Below, piece by piece: positions 8,566-18,091 of a DNA stretch of 64,000 nucleotides. Both the position numbers and the translations under genes were made by a program. The notes under the pieces are model-generated. The model did no database searches and was not told the DNA's origin. It was given only the letters and a program-made list of their open reading frames with translations. Origin of the DNA: Halomonas urumqiensis (GTDB taxonomy: Bacteria; Pseudomonadota; Gammaproteobacteria; Pseudomonadales; Halomonadaceae); contig NZ_PYUD01000003.1 in NCBI RefSeq assembly GCF_003028575.1, forward strand, positions 248,001 to 312,000, read 5' to 3'. Numbering within the stretch: the first letter of the stretch is position 1; each line of letters opens with the position of its first letter.

Positions 8566-9482
8566 CCGCACTGCCCATCATCGATGCGCACCAGCACTTC
8601 TGGGACCTGGAGCGCAACTACCTGCCATGGCTGTGTGACGAGCCGATGATTCCGTTTCGCTATGGCGATTACAGCGCCATCCGTCGAAACTACTTGCCCG
8701 AGGATTACCGGCAAGATACGGGGGATTATCGGGTGGTCGGGTCGGTCTTCATCGAGACCGAGTGGGACCCGGCCACGCCAGTTCAGGAAACCCGTTGGGT
8801 CCATGAACTGGCCGAGCGGGAAGGGCTGCCCAGCGTGATGGTGGCCCAGGCACGCCTCGACCAACCGGATGTCGAGGACGTACTGGCGGCGCACTGTGCC
8901 TACTCACGGGTGAGAGGAATTCGCCACAAGCCCCGCGCGGCGTCATCGCCCAACGAGGTGGAAACCGGCGCGCCAGGCTCCATGGGTGACCCGACCTGGC
9001 GTCGCGGTTTCGCGCAGCTGGCCGCCCATGGCCTCTCCTTCGACCTGCAGAGCCCATGGTGGCACTTTCATGAAGCGGCCGACCTCGCCGCGAGCCATCC
9101 CGACACCCAGATCATCATCAATCACACCGGGCTTCCCGCGGATCGGAGCGAGGCCGGGTTGCAGGGGTGGCGCGACGCCATGACAACAGTGGCCCGTCAG
9201 CCCAATGTGGCGGTGAAGATCTCCGGCATCGGCGTTCCCGATTCCCCCTGGACGGTGGAACTGAACCGGCGCGTGGTGCTCGAGACGATCGACTGTTTTG
9301 GCGCGGAACGCTGCATGTTTGCCAGCAACTTCCCGGTCGATAGCCTGGTCGCCTCCTTCACCACCCTCTTCGATGGTTTCATGGCCATCACCGAGTCGTT
9401 CAGCGAAGCGGAAAGGCTCAAGCTATTCCACGACAATGCCGTTCGTTTCTACCGCATGGACCTGCCCCTGGCGGGCACATGA
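8562..9482 (+). CDS. Amidohydrolase-family lactonase (L-fuconolactonase-like, COG3618 type)
   Basis: 306 residues. The metal-binding IDAHQHFWDL motif at residues 6-15 opens a TIM-barrel amidohydrolase; later marks are RGIRHK near 113, INHTGLP near 186 and the terminal MFASNFPVD near 252 that holds the catalytic aspartate in the family. Relatives hydrolyse sugar lactones such as L-fuconolactone to the free acid. That fits the fuconate dehydratase end at base 1, although dehydratase and lactonase are here 8 kb apart. ATGA overlap with the upstream dehydrogenase. It is the last rightward gene before a convergent GntR gene. Confidence 0.82.
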   Translation: MTALPIIDAHQHFWDLERNYLPWLCDEPMIPFRYGDYSAIRRNYLPEDYRQDTGDYRVVGSVFIETEWDPATPVQETRWVHELAEREGLPSVMVAQARLDQPDVEDVLAAHCAYSRVRGIRHKPRAASSPNEVETGAPGSMGDPTWRRGFAQLAAHGLSFDLQSPWWHFHEAADLAASHPDTQIIINHTGLPADRSEAGLQGWRDAMTTVARQPNVAVKISGIGVPDSPWTVELNRRVVLETIDCFGAERCMFASNFPVDSLVASFTTLFDGFMAITESFSEAERLKLFHDNAVRFYRMDLPLAGT

Positions 9483-9494
9483 AGGGATCTGATC

Positions 9495-9523
9495 GCCTGT
9501 TCGGCGTTTGACGCCGAGCAGGC
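9495..9523. terminator. Hairpin between convergent genes
   Basis: GCCTGTTCGGCG at 9495-9506 pairs with 9512-9523 (one G-U) around a 5-nt loop. It lies 12 bases after the lactonase stop and just beyond the end of the leftward GntR gene. No long U-run on either strand. Confidence 0.55.
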
Positions 9524-9532
9524 AGGGGCTAC

Positions 9533-9560
9533 TTGGTGCAGGACGGTTGGTGCAGGACGG
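9533..9560. repeat. 14-bp perfect tandem duplication
   Basis: TTGGTGCAGGACGG occurs twice head to tail at 9533-9546 and 9547-9560, immediately after the stop of the leftward GntR gene (9562). Non-coding. Confidence 0.85.
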
Positions 9561-9561
9561 T

Positions 9562-10215
9562 CTATTCAGCCATGTCCTCGAGGGCCGATATCTCCACCTT
9601 GTCTCTGAGGTGGCGACGCAGGATGGCCCCCAGCGCCTGACCATCCCTGGCGCGCAGAGCCTCTATCATGGCCTCGTGATCGCCCACTGCCCTCGACCAG
9701 TAATCGTTGCTCAGCTCAGCGGTAAAGCGAACGCGTCGCACCCGATGATTGAGGTTCTTGTAGACGTCAATCAGGACATCGTTCTGCGATGCCACCACCA
9801 TGGCCTCATGGATCTGCTGGTTGGCCAGCAGATACTCCTGCATGTTGCCGCTCTTGTAGTGAGACAGCATCTGGTAGTGCAACGCTTCGATATTGGTCAG
9901 CTCTTCTTCGGTCACCCGCGCTCCCGCCAGCTCGCCTGCCAGTGCCTCGAGATTCTGCATCACCTCGAACGTGTTCCTGAGCGTCGCCTTGGTCAGCTTG
10001 GCCACGCGCGCCCCACGATTAGGCAGCAGCTCGACGAAGCCTTCGAACGCCAGCACCTTGAGCGCTTCACGGAGTGGAGTGCGCGACACCCCAAACTGTT
10101 CGCACAGCTGCTTTTCCGGTACGCGCGTGCCAGGCGCCAGAACCCCCTGGTTGATGATGTCCCGAATACGCTCGGCCACTTCACCATGCAGGGTATTCAG
10201 TTTTATCTTGTCCAT
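9562..10215 (-). CDS. GntR-family (FCD-type) transcriptional regulator 1
   Basis: 217 residues. The N-terminal winged helix-turn-helix shows the GntR hallmark EKQLCEQFGVSRTPLREAL at 34-52, followed by PNRGARV; residues 80-205 form the all-helical FCD effector domain with metal-site histidines. Such proteins are ligand-released repressors. It ends the sugar-acid/TRAP cluster, and TTATGA/TCATAA palindromes lie before both TRAP operons and before this gene, so I infer it controls them and itself. It is clearly paralogous to the GntR at 22304, with near-identical recognition helices. Confidence 0.88.
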   Translation of the reverse strand: MDKIKLNTLHGEVAERIRDIINQGVLAPGTRVPEKQLCEQFGVSRTPLREALKVLAFEGFVELLPNRGARVAKLTKATLRNTFEVMQNLEALAGELAGARVTEEELTNIEALHYQMLSHYKSGNMQEYLLANQQIHEAMVVASQNDVLIDVYKNLNHRVRRVRFTAELSNDYWSRAVGDHEAMIEALRARDGQALGAILRRHLRDKVEISALEDMAE

Positions 10216-10318
10216 AATGAATCATCCAATAGACATTATTTCAAACGTAGACATAATACCGGGTAACTCGCTTCGACGGCTCTCAGGGCGATACGTTAAC
10301 GATCATGTTAATTTAGTA

Positions 10319-10332
10319 TTATGAATTCACTA
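10319..10332. promoter_or_regulatory. Candidate auto-operator of GntR regulator 1
   Basis: TTATGAATTCACTA holds a perfect TGAATTCA centre and matches the left arm of the sites at 1448 and 4624. It is 104 bases upstream of the regulator start; a further TAATGAATCAT half-site touches the start codon at 10216-10225. Confidence 0.5.
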
Positions 10333-10387
10333 TAGCAGATCTACAACCCATATTCCCCCTCACGCGCGGGACTCGCATCCCCATACG

Positions 10388-10416
10388 AAAAAACCCTCGC
10401 ATCAATGACACGAGGG
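10388..10416 (-). terminator. Rho-independent terminator of ltaE
   Basis: On the minus strand, CCCTCG (10416-10411) pairs with CGAGGG (10399-10394) around an 11-nt loop and is followed by six T (10393-10388). It lies 38 bases after the ltaE stop. Confidence 0.75.
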
Positions 10417-10453
10417 CTTCATCACTATTTCACATCAGGCCTGCTTGTCTCGA

Positions 10454-11470
10454 TCAGACCTGCGAGAAGTACGTCTTGAATGCCGCCACCACGGACTCGA
10501 TGTCATCCTCTCCTACATCGAGATGCGTGACCAGTCGCGTGCGTGGACCCGCCGCCAGCAGAATCCCCCGCGAGGCCATGAAGGCTTCGAGCGCTTGGCA
10601 GTGGTCCCTGGGCAGCGCAATGAAAACCATATTGGTGTCACAGGCCTTGACCTCGACCTCATCGATGCCGGCCAGCCCCTCGGAAAGTCGGCGGGCGCTG
10701 TGATGATCCTCGGCCAAGCGCTCGACGTGATGCTCGAGCGCATGCCGACACCCCGCCGCCAGGATGCCCACCTGACGCATGCCACCGCCAAGGGTCTTGC
10801 GCCAGCGGCGAGCACGCTGGATGAAGCCGGCATCGCCGATAAGCACCGAACCCACCGGAGCACCGAGCCCCTTGGAGAAGCACAACGACACTGAATCAAA
10901 ACCTTTGCAAAGCGCGGCGAGCGAACGCCCCGTTGCCACGGAGGCATTGAACAGTCGCGCACCGTCGAGGTGAGTGGCCAGCCCATGGCGACGCGCCAGG
11001 GCTGTGGCATCGGCCTGCCAGGCTGCGGGCATCACCTTGCCGTTGTAGGTGTTCTCCAGCGCCAACAGTCGGGTTCGCGTGTGGTGAATGTCCTCCCCCA
11101 CGATGGCACCTTCGATGGCGCCCAGGTCGAGCGTGCCATCCACCTGATGGGCGATCGGCTGCGCCTGGATACTTCCCAGGGCCGCCGCGCCACCCCCTTC
11201 GTCGCGGTAGATGTGCGAAGACTGGCCAGCGATGAACGCCTCGCCACGCTGGCAATGAGCCAGCAGTGCGGTGAGGTTGCCCTGAGTACCCGAAGGCACG
11301 AACAGCCCTGCCGCCATGCCGGCCCGCTCGGCTACCTCGGCCTCGAAGGCGACCACCGTCGGGTCGTCACGCCACACATCATCGCCTACGTCGGCTCGGG
11401 CCATCGCCGCGCGCATCGCCTCGGTCGGCCGGGTCACGGTATCACTGCGTAGATCGATCATCCTGGTCAT
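10454..11470 (-). CDS. ltaE: Low-specificity L-threonine aldolase
   Basis: 338 residues, the usual length. A PLP fold-type I aldolase: [12 protein letters not shown] at 5-16, HIYRDEGGG near 86, [10 protein letters not shown] near 167-176 and the PLP lysine K200 in [13 protein letters not shown]. It cleaves L-threonine or allo-threonine to glycine and acetaldehyde, and other beta-hydroxy amino acids likewise, in the cytosol. It ends a leftward series with a glyoxylate-type aminotransferase and a 2-hydroxyacid dehydrogenase, all joined by glycine/glyoxylate. A strong hairpin at 11545-11582 separates it from the upstream gene, so it may have its own promoter. A second in-frame ATG is three codons in. 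Confidence 0.9.
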   Translation of the reverse strand: MTRMIDLRSDTVTRPTEAMRAAMARADVGDDVWRDDPTVVAFEAEVAERAGMAAGLFVPSGTQGNLTALLAHCQRGEAFIAGQSSHIYRDEGGGAAALGSIQAQPIAHQVDGTLDLGAIEGAIVGEDIHHTRTRLLALENTYNGKVMPAAWQADATALARRHGLATHLDGARLFNASVATGRSLAALCKGFDSVSLCFSKGLGAPVGSVLIGDAGFIQRARRWRKTLGGGMRQVGILAAGCRHALEHHVERLAEDHHSARRLSEGLAGIDEVEVKACDTNMVFIALPRDHCQALEAFMASRGILLAAGPRTRLVTHLDVGEDDIESVVAAFKTYFSQV

Positions 11471-11544
11471 GCGGGGGAATGCCTCGTTGCGTGGAAGTGA
11501 GCGGGAACATCAGAGCCCGGTGTCAGCATCAACGAGCCACGCAG

Positions 11545-11582
11545 GCATGACAAGGGGGCGACGCACTGCCCCCTTGTCATGC
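11545..11582 (-). terminator. Strong hairpin between the FAD/Fe-S dehydrogenase and ltaE
   Basis: GCATGACAAGGGGGC at 11545-11559 pairs perfectly with 11568-11582, a 15-bp stem with an 8-nt loop, 36 bases after the upstream stop. No T-run follows on the minus strand, so it may be partial or Rho-assisted. Confidence 0.6.
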
Positions 11583-11617
11583 TTGCCGGTGTACCTTGGC
11601 TCACAATGGCCGGCCTC

Positions 11618-14614
11618 TCATGCAAGCGCCCGCTCGAGCAGGCGCGCCACATGTACCGCTTCGCGGCCACTGCCATCGTGGATCTGGTGGCGACAGCTGG
11701 TACCGTCGGCGACCAGCACGGCATCGTCATCGGCCTCTCGAATCGCCGGCAGCAGAGACAACTCGGCCATCTTCATCGAGGCATCGTAATGCTCCGCCTC
11801 GTAGCCGAAGCTGCCGGCCATGCCGCAGCATGAGGATTCGATGGTCTCGACGTCGAGACCGGGTATCCAGGAGAGCACCTGCTCCACCGGGCGCAACGCA
11901 TCGAAGGCCTTCTGATGGCAATGCCCGTGCAGCATGGCACGCGAATGTTCCACTGGCTTGAGGTCGAGCGGCAACTCGCCCGCCTCATGGGCCTTGACCA
12001 GGAACTCCTCGAACAGCAGGGCCGACTCGGAAAGCCGTCGAGCCGCATCGCCGAAACCGTACTGCAGGAACTCATCGCGCATGCTCAAAAGGCATGAAGG
12101 CTCCAGGCCAACGATCACCACACCACGCTCGACGAACGGCATCAAATGATCGAGGCTGCGCTTCGCCTCGGCCTTGGCCTTGTCGAACTGCCCAGCCGAA
12201 AGGTAGGTACGGCCGCAGCACAGCGGCCGCTCGCCAGGCTTGACGTTGAGATGCACGCGGTAGCCGGCCTTTTCGAGCACACGTTTGGCAGCGCGTGCGT
12301 TGTCACTCTCCATGTAGTTGTTGAAGGTATCGACAAACAGCAACACCTCGCGGGGGGCCAGCGCCACCTGTCCGTGCCGCTCGGCCAGGAAGTTGCCGGA
12401 GAAGCGTGGAAAGCTTCGCTGCTGGGCGAGCCCTAGCGCCTTCTTGACCTGCCTGGAAACGAACGGTACGCGCTCGGCGGCCCCCAGCAACCCGGAGAAT
12501 CGGCTTGCCCAGGGGGCGTAGCGCGGCATTTCACCGACCATGCGATCGCGCCATGACAGCCCCTTGGCCCGGGCTCGTGCGGTATGCGCCTCGATCTTGA
12601 ACTTGGCCATGTCGACGCCGGTGGGACAGTCGCGCTTGCAGCCCTTGCACGAGACGCACAGGTCAAGCGCCTCTTTGACATCATCACTTGCCAGCCCTTC
12701 GTCGCCGAGCTGGCCGGAGAGGACCAGACGCAGGGTATTGGCACGGCCACGGGTCAGGTGCTGTTCATCCTTGGTGATTCGATAGCTCGGGCACATGGTG
12801 CCGGCGTCGAACTTGCGGCAGTGGCCGTTGTTGTTGCACATCTCCACCGCCATGGCGAGGCCTTGGGTGGCATCCCCGCCGGTGCCGGGGGCGCTCTGCT
12901 CGCCGGTCAACGGATCGCGCTTGACGTCCCAGGGTGACCAGTCGAACACCGGGGTCAGCGGAATCGTCTGGTAGGAGGAGGGAAAGCGGAAGTAGCGCTC
13001 GTCGTCCATCTTCGGGGTATCGACGATCTTGCCCGGGTTGAACAAGTTCTCGGGGTCGAAGAGCTGCTTCACCTCCTTGAAGGCATCGTTGACGGTGCTT
13101 CCGAACTGCCAGGCCACCCACTCGCCGCGACACAGCCCGTCGCCATGCTCACCGGAGTAGGCACCCTTGTACTCGCGCACCAGCGCCGATGCCTGCTCGG
13201 CGATCTCGCGCATCTTCTCGGCACCGTCACGGCGCATGTCGAGAATCGGTCTCACGTGCAGCGTGCCGACACTGGCATGGGCATACCAGGTGCCCTCGGT
13301 GCCATAGCGGTGGAACACCTCGGTCAACTTGTCGGTGTACTCGGCCAGGTGCTCGAGCGGCACCGCACAATCCTCGATGAAGGAGACCGGCTTGCCGTCC
13401 CCCTTCATGCTCATCATGATATTGAGCCCCGCCTTGCGCACGTTCCACAAGGCCTTCTGTTCGGCGGGCTCCGGCATGTCGACCACGCACCCGGGAAGCC
13501 CCAGGTCGGCCAGCAATGCGTTCAGGCGTTCCAGGGATTCCAGCTGGGCGTCACGGTCCTGGCCCGCGAACTCGACCAGCAGAATCGCCTCGGGTTTGCC
13601 GATCAGCGCCTTCTCGATTACCGGACGAAATGCCGGGTTCTCGAGCGACAGCTCGATCATCGTGCGGTCGACCAGTTCCACCGCGGTGGGGTCGAGGGTG
13701 ACGATGTGCTGGGTAACATCCATCGCCTGGTAGAAGGTCGGGAAGTTCACCACTCCCAGTACCTTGTGTTCGGGCAGCGGTGAGAGCGAAAGTTTGATGC
13801 GACGGCTGACCCCCAGGGTGCCCTCCGAGCCCACCAGCAAGTGCGCCAGGTTGACGCGGCCATCCTGGTCATAGGGCTTGGGGTTCTGGCAATTGAAGAT
13901 ATCCAGGTTGTAGCCGCCTACCCGCCGCAGCACCTTGGGAAAGTGCTCGCGAATCTGCGGGTCGACACGCTCGGCAATCGCCTTTACCCGTTCGGCCAGA
14001 TGGCGCGCCTTGTGCTCGTCGCCGAGCTCGTCGATGAAACCGAAGCTTGCACCACTGCCGTCGGCAAGCCAGGCATCGATGCCCAGCACGTTGTGCACCA
14101 TGTTGCCGTAGCGGATCGAGCGCGAGCCACAGGAATTGTTGCCAGCCATGCCGCCGATGGTGCACTGAGCACTGGTGGATACATCGACCGGGTACCACAG
14201 GCCATGCGGCTTGAGCCAGGCATTGAGGTGGTCGAGCACGATGCCGGGCTCCACCACCACCGTGCGCGCCTCGGCGTCGAACTCCACCACCTTGTTGAGC
14301 CAGCGGGTGTTGTCGATCACCAGTGCCTCGCCAACCGTCTGGCCGCACTGGCTGGTGCCGGCGCCGCGCGCCAGCACCGGCACATGGGCATCACGGGCGA
14401 TGTCCAGGGCAAGCTTCAGGTCATCCTGGTGGCGGGGAATCACGACCCCGACAGGTGTCACCTGGTAGATCGAGGCATCCGTCGAATAGCGGCCCCTTGA
14501 GGCCTGGTCGAAGAGCACCTCGCCTTGCAGCTCGCGAGACAGCCGAGCCGCCAGCTCGGTCACCGGCTTGATCCGCGCATCCCGTGACCGGGTAATGTCC
14601 TTCAGGGACGTCAT
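11618..14614 (-). CDS. FAD-linked oxidase fused to Fe-S C-terminal domain (D-2-hydroxyacid dehydrogenase, Dld/YdiJ type)
   Basis: 998 residues. Residues about 50-270 form a PCMH/FAD_binding_4 domain ([26 protein letters not shown]), 280-560 the FAD-oxidase C-terminal domain with [14 protein letters not shown], then a 4Fe-4S region ([12 protein letters not shown]) and two CCG-type cysteine segments ([20 protein letters not shown]). It resembles GlcD and GlcF joined in one chain. Relatives oxidise D-lactate, D-2-hydroxyglutarate or similar acids into the quinone pool. Start 14614 has GGAGGGAAGC before it; the frame stays open to 15277, but that stretch overlaps the aminotransferase gene in another frame and is not coding. 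It follows that gene by 35 bases. Confidence 0.87.
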   Translation of the reverse strand: MTSLKDITRSRDARIKPVTELAARLSRELQGEVLFDQASRGRYSTDASIYQVTPVGVVIPRHQDDLKLALDIARDAHVPVLARGAGTSQCGQTVGEALVIDNTRWLNKVVEFDAEARTVVVEPGIVLDHLNAWLKPHGLWYPVDVSTSAQCTIGGMAGNNSCGSRSIRYGNMVHNVLGIDAWLADGSGASFGFIDELGDEHKARHLAERVKAIAERVDPQIREHFPKVLRRVGGYNLDIFNCQNPKPYDQDGRVNLAHLLVGSEGTLGVSRRIKLSLSPLPEHKVLGVVNFPTFYQAMDVTQHIVTLDPTAVELVDRTMIELSLENPAFRPVIEKALIGKPEAILLVEFAGQDRDAQLESLERLNALLADLGLPGCVVDMPEPAEQKALWNVRKAGLNIMMSMKGDGKPVSFIEDCAVPLEHLAEYTDKLTEVFHRYGTEGTWYAHASVGTLHVRPILDMRRDGAEKMREIAEQASALVREYKGAYSGEHGDGLCRGEWVAWQFGSTVNDAFKEVKQLFDPENLFNPGKIVDTPKMDDERYFRFPSSYQTIPLTPVFDWSPWDVKRDPLTGEQSAPGTGGDATQGLAMAVEMCNNNGHCRKFDAGTMCPSYRITKDEQHLTRGRANTLRLVLSGQLGDEGLASDDVKEALDLCVSCKGCKRDCPTGVDMAKFKIEAHTARARAKGLSWRDRMVGEMPRYAPWASRFSGLLGAAERVPFVSRQVKKALGLAQQRSFPRFSGNFLAERHGQVALAPREVLLFVDTFNNYMESDNARAAKRVLEKAGYRVHLNVKPGERPLCCGRTYLSAGQFDKAKAEAKRSLDHLMPFVERGVVIVGLEPSCLLSMRDEFLQYGFGDAARRLSESALLFEEFLVKAHEAGELPLDLKPVEHSRAMLHGHCHQKAFDALRPVEQVLSWIPGLDVETIESSCCGMAGSFGYEAEHYDASMKMAELSLLPAIREADDDAVLVADGTSCRHQIHDGSGREAVHVARLLERALA

Positions 14615-14649
14615 GCTTCCCTCCTGGCCGTCCAGATCGAGGCCAATGG

Positions 14650-15858
14650 TCAGTGGTTGGCGTTGAGCGGGTGGTTGGCGAAATACTCGAGTGCCGCGCA
14701 GACACCACTGCCCTTGAGCTCGACCCCAGCCAGTTGCATGCCGGCCTCGCAACCGCCCAGGGTGGCGATCAGAGTCAGATCGTTGCAGTCGCCCAGGTGG
14801 CCAATGCGAAACATCTTGCCCTTGGCCTTGCCAAGTCCCATGCCCAGCGACAGGTCGAAGCGCTCGTAGATGATCTTGCGGATCGCATCGGCATCGACGC
14901 CTTCCGGCACCACCACCCCGGTCAACACCGGCGAGTAGACGGCCGGATCCTGGCACTGCACTTCCAGGCCCCAGGCCTCGACGGCCTTGCGCACGCCCGC
15001 GGCCCAGCGCTGGTGGCGCGCCAGCACATTGTCCAGACCCTCTTCCAGCAACATGTCCAGGGCCTCGTTGAGCCCGTAGAGCAGGTTGGTGTTGGGGGTG
15101 TAGGGCCAGTACCCGTTCTTGTTGGCCTCGAGGATCTCGTCCCACGCCCAGAAGCTCTTCGGCATGGTGTTGTGGCGGCTCGCTTCTATGGCCTTGCCGG
15201 ACACGGCGTTGAAGCTGATGCCCGGCGGCAGCATCAGGCCCTTCTGGGAGCCGGAAATGGTCACGTCCACGCCCCACTCGTCATGGCGGTAATCGGCGCT
15301 GGCCAGGCCCGAGATGGTATCGACCAGCAGCAGCGCCGGATGTCCGGCGGCATCGATGGCGCGGCGCACGGCGGCGATGTCGCTGGTCACGCCGGTGGAG
15401 GTTTCGTTGTGGACCACGCACACGGCCTTGATCCGGTGGTCGCGATCCTCTTTCAGACGCGCCTCGATCATCTCGGCCTGGACACCGTGGCGCCAGCCTT
15501 CGTAGCCAGGCAGGCCAAGGAACTCGGGCTCGAGCTGCAGGCGGCGCGCCATCTTGTGCCACAGGCTGGCGAAGTGTCCGGTCTCGAACATCAGCACCTG
15601 GTCACCCGGCGAGAGTGTGTTGGAGAGCGCCGCTTCCCAGGCACCGGTGCCGGACGCCGGATAGATGATCACCGGGTTCTCGGTCTTGAAAATCCGCTGG
15701 ATCTTGCCAAGGATCTCGAGTCCCAGCGCCCCGAACTCCGGTCCACGGTGGTCGATGGTCGGCAGGCTCATGGCACGCAGGATGCGATCCGGCACCGGGG
15801 ACGGCCCCGGGATCTGCAGAAAATGGCGGCCGGACGGGTGGAAATCGAGCTTCAGCAT
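14650..15858 (-). CDS. Class V aminotransferase, serine/alanine-glyoxylate aminotransferase type
   Basis: 402 residues. PLP fold-type I: IPGPSPVP at 16-23, YPASGTGAWEAAL near 66-78, NETSTGV near 151 and the Schiff-base lysine K206 in ISGSQKGLMLPPG. Best match from memory is the serine-glyoxylate/alanine-glyoxylate (SgaA/AGXT) group, which turns glyoxylate into glycine; phosphonate-linked relatives are an alternative. Downstream in the same direction are a 2-hydroxyacid dehydrogenase and threonine aldolase. It has its own promoter with TTGACA at 15907-15912 and an operator-like half-site in the spacer, so it can be switched separately from the CoA-transferase gene upstream. Confidence 0.87.
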   Translation of the reverse strand: MLKLDFHPSGRHFLQIPGPSPVPDRILRAMSLPTIDHRGPEFGALGLEILGKIQRIFKTENPVIIYPASGTGAWEAALSNTLSPGDQVLMFETGHFASLWHKMARRLQLEPEFLGLPGYEGWRHGVQAEMIEARLKEDRDHRIKAVCVVHNETSTGVTSDIAAVRRAIDAAGHPALLLVDTISGLASADYRHDEWGVDVTISGSQKGLMLPPGISFNAVSGKAIEASRHNTMPKSFWAWDEILEANKNGYWPYTPNTNLLYGLNEALDMLLEEGLDNVLARHQRWAAGVRKAVEAWGLEVQCQDPAVYSPVLTGVVVPEGVDADAIRKIIYERFDLSLGMGLGKAKGKMFRIGHLGDCNDLTLIATLGGCEAGMQLAGVELKGSGVCAALEYFANHPLNANH

Positions 15859-15883
15859 GGGTATCTCCGAATCAAATAGTATT

Positions 15884-15912
15884 TTTGATTATGTATTCAA
15901 TTTTATTGTCAA
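15884..15912 (-). promoter_or_regulatory. Promoter with operator half-site for the aminotransferase operon
   Basis: On the minus strand a consensus TTGACA (15912-15907) is followed after 17 bases by ATCAAA (15889-15884), or alternatively by TAATCA at 15891-15886. TTGAATACATAA (15900-15889) fills the spacer and matches half of the TGTATT-N3-AATACA sites at 21213 and 22110. A protein bound here would block polymerase. The region is AT-rich, unlike its surroundings. Confidence 0.55.
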
Positions 15913-15936
15913 AAAAATAATGCCGCGGACAAGGGC

Positions 15937-17124
15937 CTACTTGATGCAGCCCTCGCCACGCAAGGTGTCGAGGTCTTCGGTGGACACGCCGAGCTCTGTC
16001 AACACCTCGTCGGTGTGCTGGCCGAAGAGCGGCGCGGGGCTTCTGATCTGCGATGGCGTGCGCGAAAACTTGCTCGGAAAGCCGATGGTCTTCATCTTGC
16101 CGATCACCGGATGCTCCATCTCCTCCACCATGCCTCGGGCCAGGTAGTGCTCATCCTGCATGGCCTGGGCAAAGTCATTGATCGGCCCGGCGGGCACCCC
16201 GGCCTTGTCGCAGCGGGTCAGCCAGAACTCGGTATCGCGCTCGACCATGATCGTCTCGAGCAACGCCTCGAGCTCCTCGACATGCTGACCACGGTCGAAG
16301 TTGGTGGAAAAGCGCGGGTCATCCATCAGGTCAGGGCGTTCCAGCACGTCCTGGCAGAAGCGCTCCCAGGTCCGCTGGTTGGCACAGCCCAGCATCAGGT
16401 AACCGTCACCGGCCTTGACCGCTTGATAGGGCGCCGAGACGCGATGCCGCCAACCGGTGGGCTCGGGCACCTTGCCCTCGGCGAAATAAGCCGCCGCTTC
16501 CCAGGTGAACCAGGGCAGGCCGCACTCGGTGATGGCGATATCGATATGCTGGCCCTCGCCAGTACTCGTCTTGTGGATATAGGCGGCAAGAATCGAGTAG
16601 ACCGCGGTCAGACCCGCGCCGATGTCATAAACGGCGATACCGGTCTTCAGCGGGCGACCGCCCTTCTCGCCGGTCATCGACATCAACCCGGTCATGCCCT
16701 GGGCGACCAGGTCGAAGCCGCCGCGGTGGCTGTAGGGGCCGGTCTGTCCATACCCGGAGATCGAGCAGTAGACGATGCCCGGGTTGATGGCCTTGATGGT
16801 GTCGTAGTCGATCTGCAGCGATTTCGTGACACCGGTGCGATAGTTTTCGACGATCACATCGGCATCGGCGGCCAGCCGGTAGAATATCTCCCGGGCCCGA
16901 TCGTCCTTCAGGTTCAGCGAAATGCTCTTCTTGTTGCGATTGATCTGCGAGAAGCAGGTCGACTCGTCGTTGACGTAAGGGCCCATCTGGCGGCTGTCGT
17001 CACCGCCGTTGATCTTCTCTACCTTGATCACGTTGGCGCCCATGTCGGCCAGTACCATGGTGCAGTAGGGTCCCGCCATGATCTGGGAGATATCCAGCAC
17101 TTTTACGTTCTGTAAGGGCAGCAT
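15937..17124 (-). CDS. CaiB/BaiF-type (class III) CoA-transferase
   Basis: 395 residues, the family norm. Seen: VLDISQIMAGPYCTMVLADMG near 9-29, VIVENYRTG near 91, ISGYGQTGPYSHRGGFD near 122-138 and the catalytic aspartate D167 in GIAVYDIGAG. These enzymes move CoA between acids through an Asp-CoA anhydride. With the crotonase-like gene 89 bases upstream and a TRAP system, it probably activates an imported acid. I place the start at ATG 17124, with CTGGAG eight bases upstream; a GTG three codons earlier is possible. Donor and acceptor cannot be named from sequence. Confidence 0.86.
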   Translation of the reverse strand: MLPLQNVKVLDISQIMAGPYCTMVLADMGANVIKVEKINGGDDSRQMGPYVNDESTCFSQINRNKKSISLNLKDDRAREIFYRLAADADVIVENYRTGVTKSLQIDYDTIKAINPGIVYCSISGYGQTGPYSHRGGFDLVAQGMTGLMSMTGEKGGRPLKTGIAVYDIGAGLTAVYSILAAYIHKTSTGEGQHIDIAITECGLPWFTWEAAAYFAEGKVPEPTGWRHRVSAPYQAVKAGDGYLMLGCANQRTWERFCQDVLERPDLMDDPRFSTNFDRGQHVEELEALLETIMVERDTEFWLTRCDKAGVPAGPINDFAQAMQDEHYLARGMVEEMEHPVIGKMKTIGFPSKFSRTPSQIRSPAPLFGQHTDEVLTELGVSTEDLDTLRGEGCIK

Positions 17125-17213
17125 TCGCTCCACTCCAGTTGTTCTCTTTCAGCGCGTTGCGCTCGCTGCACGGGCAGTCGACAGGTCATACGCCTTGATG
17201 GCGACAGCCAGGC

Positions 17214-18017
17214 TCAGCGGCCGGTCCATTCGAAGGGCGTCTTGTTGAGGAACTTGTCCACGGCCGCCTTGAAGTCGCGACTCATGTAGCAGGTGGTGAT
17301 CCAGTCGTCGCTGGCCTCACGGTGGAGACGTCGCTGTTCGAGCGCGCGGCCCACCAGCGCCTTGGAGGCCTGCAGGGTCAGCGGTGCGCGCCGACCGAGT
17401 TCAGAAGCGACAGCGGCCACTTCATCGGTGATCGCATCGGCCTCGAACACCCCATTGAGCAACCCCGCTTCACTGGCCTGCTCGGCACTGAACAGGGTGC
17501 CGAGCATCAGCGCCTGCTTGGTGCGGGCCACCCCGATCATGTCGATCATCCGCGTGACATTGGTGATCGACAGGGTGTTGCCCAAGGTGCGCGAGATCGG
17601 CACGCCAAACTTCATCCCGGGCGTGGCAAAGCGCAAATCACAGACCAGTGCCAGGGCCGCCCCACCGCCGACACAAGCGCCCTCGATAAGCGCGATGGTC
17701 GGCTTGTTCAGCGCCTCGAGCTTGCCGACCACCCGATCGATGCGCTGCTCGTAGCCGAGCGCATCCTCGGGCTTGTCGAAGTCGGCGAACTGAGCGATGT
17801 CAGTACCCGCGACGAACGCCTCGCCCCCTACGCCATGCAGCACCACGGCGTGGACGTTTGCATCGGTCGCCAGGCGGTCGCAGTGCGCTTCCAGGGCGTC
17901 GTACATCTCCCAGGTCATGGCATTGCGGCTCTCCGGACGGTTGAAGCCGATCCAGGCCACACCGTCACGCTCCTCGTAGCGCAGGCTGTCGGTCGTGTTA
18001 CGTGAGGTTGCGGTCAT
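17214..18017 (-). CDS. Enoyl-CoA hydratase/isomerase (crotonase) family protein lacking both hydratase glutamates
   Basis: 267 residues, crotonase fold: PESRNAM near 28, FVAGTDIAQF near 68-77 (oxyanion region) and GACVGGGAALALVCDLRFA at 113-131. In true hydratases the GGG-C-E glutamate and the FG-x-P-E glutamate do the chemistry; here the aligned residues are A121 and I141. A dehydratase of the classical kind is therefore doubtful; isomerase, hydrolase, decarboxylase or racemase activity on an acyl-CoA is open. GGAGAGGATCA precedes ATG 18017, which I prefer over the longer open frame to 18185. It sits between dctM of system 3 and the CoA-transferase. Confidence 0.82.
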   Translation of the reverse strand: MTATSRNTTDSLRYEERDGVAWIGFNRPESRNAMTWEMYDALEAHCDRLATDANVHAVVLHGVGGEAFVAGTDIAQFADFDKPEDALGYEQRIDRVVGKLEALNKPTIALIEGACVGGGAALALVCDLRFATPGMKFGVPISRTLGNTLSITNVTRMIDMIGVARTKQALMLGTLFSAEQASEAGLLNGVFEADAITDEVAAVASELGRRAPLTLQASKALVGRALEQRRLHREASDDWITTCYMSRDFKAAVDKFLNKTPFEWTGR

Positions 18018-18046
18018 TGATCCTCTCCGCTGTGCATCCCATGCCA

Positions 18047-18082
18047 CCCCGCTGACTGGCCAATGGTCGCCAGCCAGCGGGG
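18047..18082 (-). terminator. Hairpin between dctM (system 3) and the crotonase gene
   Basis: CCCCGCTGACTGGC at 18047-18060 pairs with 18069-18082 with one mismatch and an 8-nt loop, ten bases after the dctM stop. No T-run; it could lower read-through into the enzyme genes rather than stop it. Confidence 0.5.
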
Positions 18083-18091
18083 CACGCCTTG

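Noticed and set aside
9483-9561. Possible attachment site or insertion scar at the convergent gap with tandem repeat
   Set aside because: No integrase, no terminal inverted repeats and no matching copy elsewhere in the window; slippage explains the repeat.
14615-15277. N-terminal extension of the 998-residue FAD/Fe-S protein to 1219 codons
   Set aside because: It overlaps the aminotransferase gene in another frame, is arginine- and glycine-rich without homology, and a good ribosome site precedes the internal ATG at 14614.
11618-15858. Complete glycolate operon in region 2
   Set aside because: The 998-residue protein joins GlcD- and GlcF-like parts but has no GlcE, and the true glcDEFG lies at 24002-28414; it is a different dehydrogenase.
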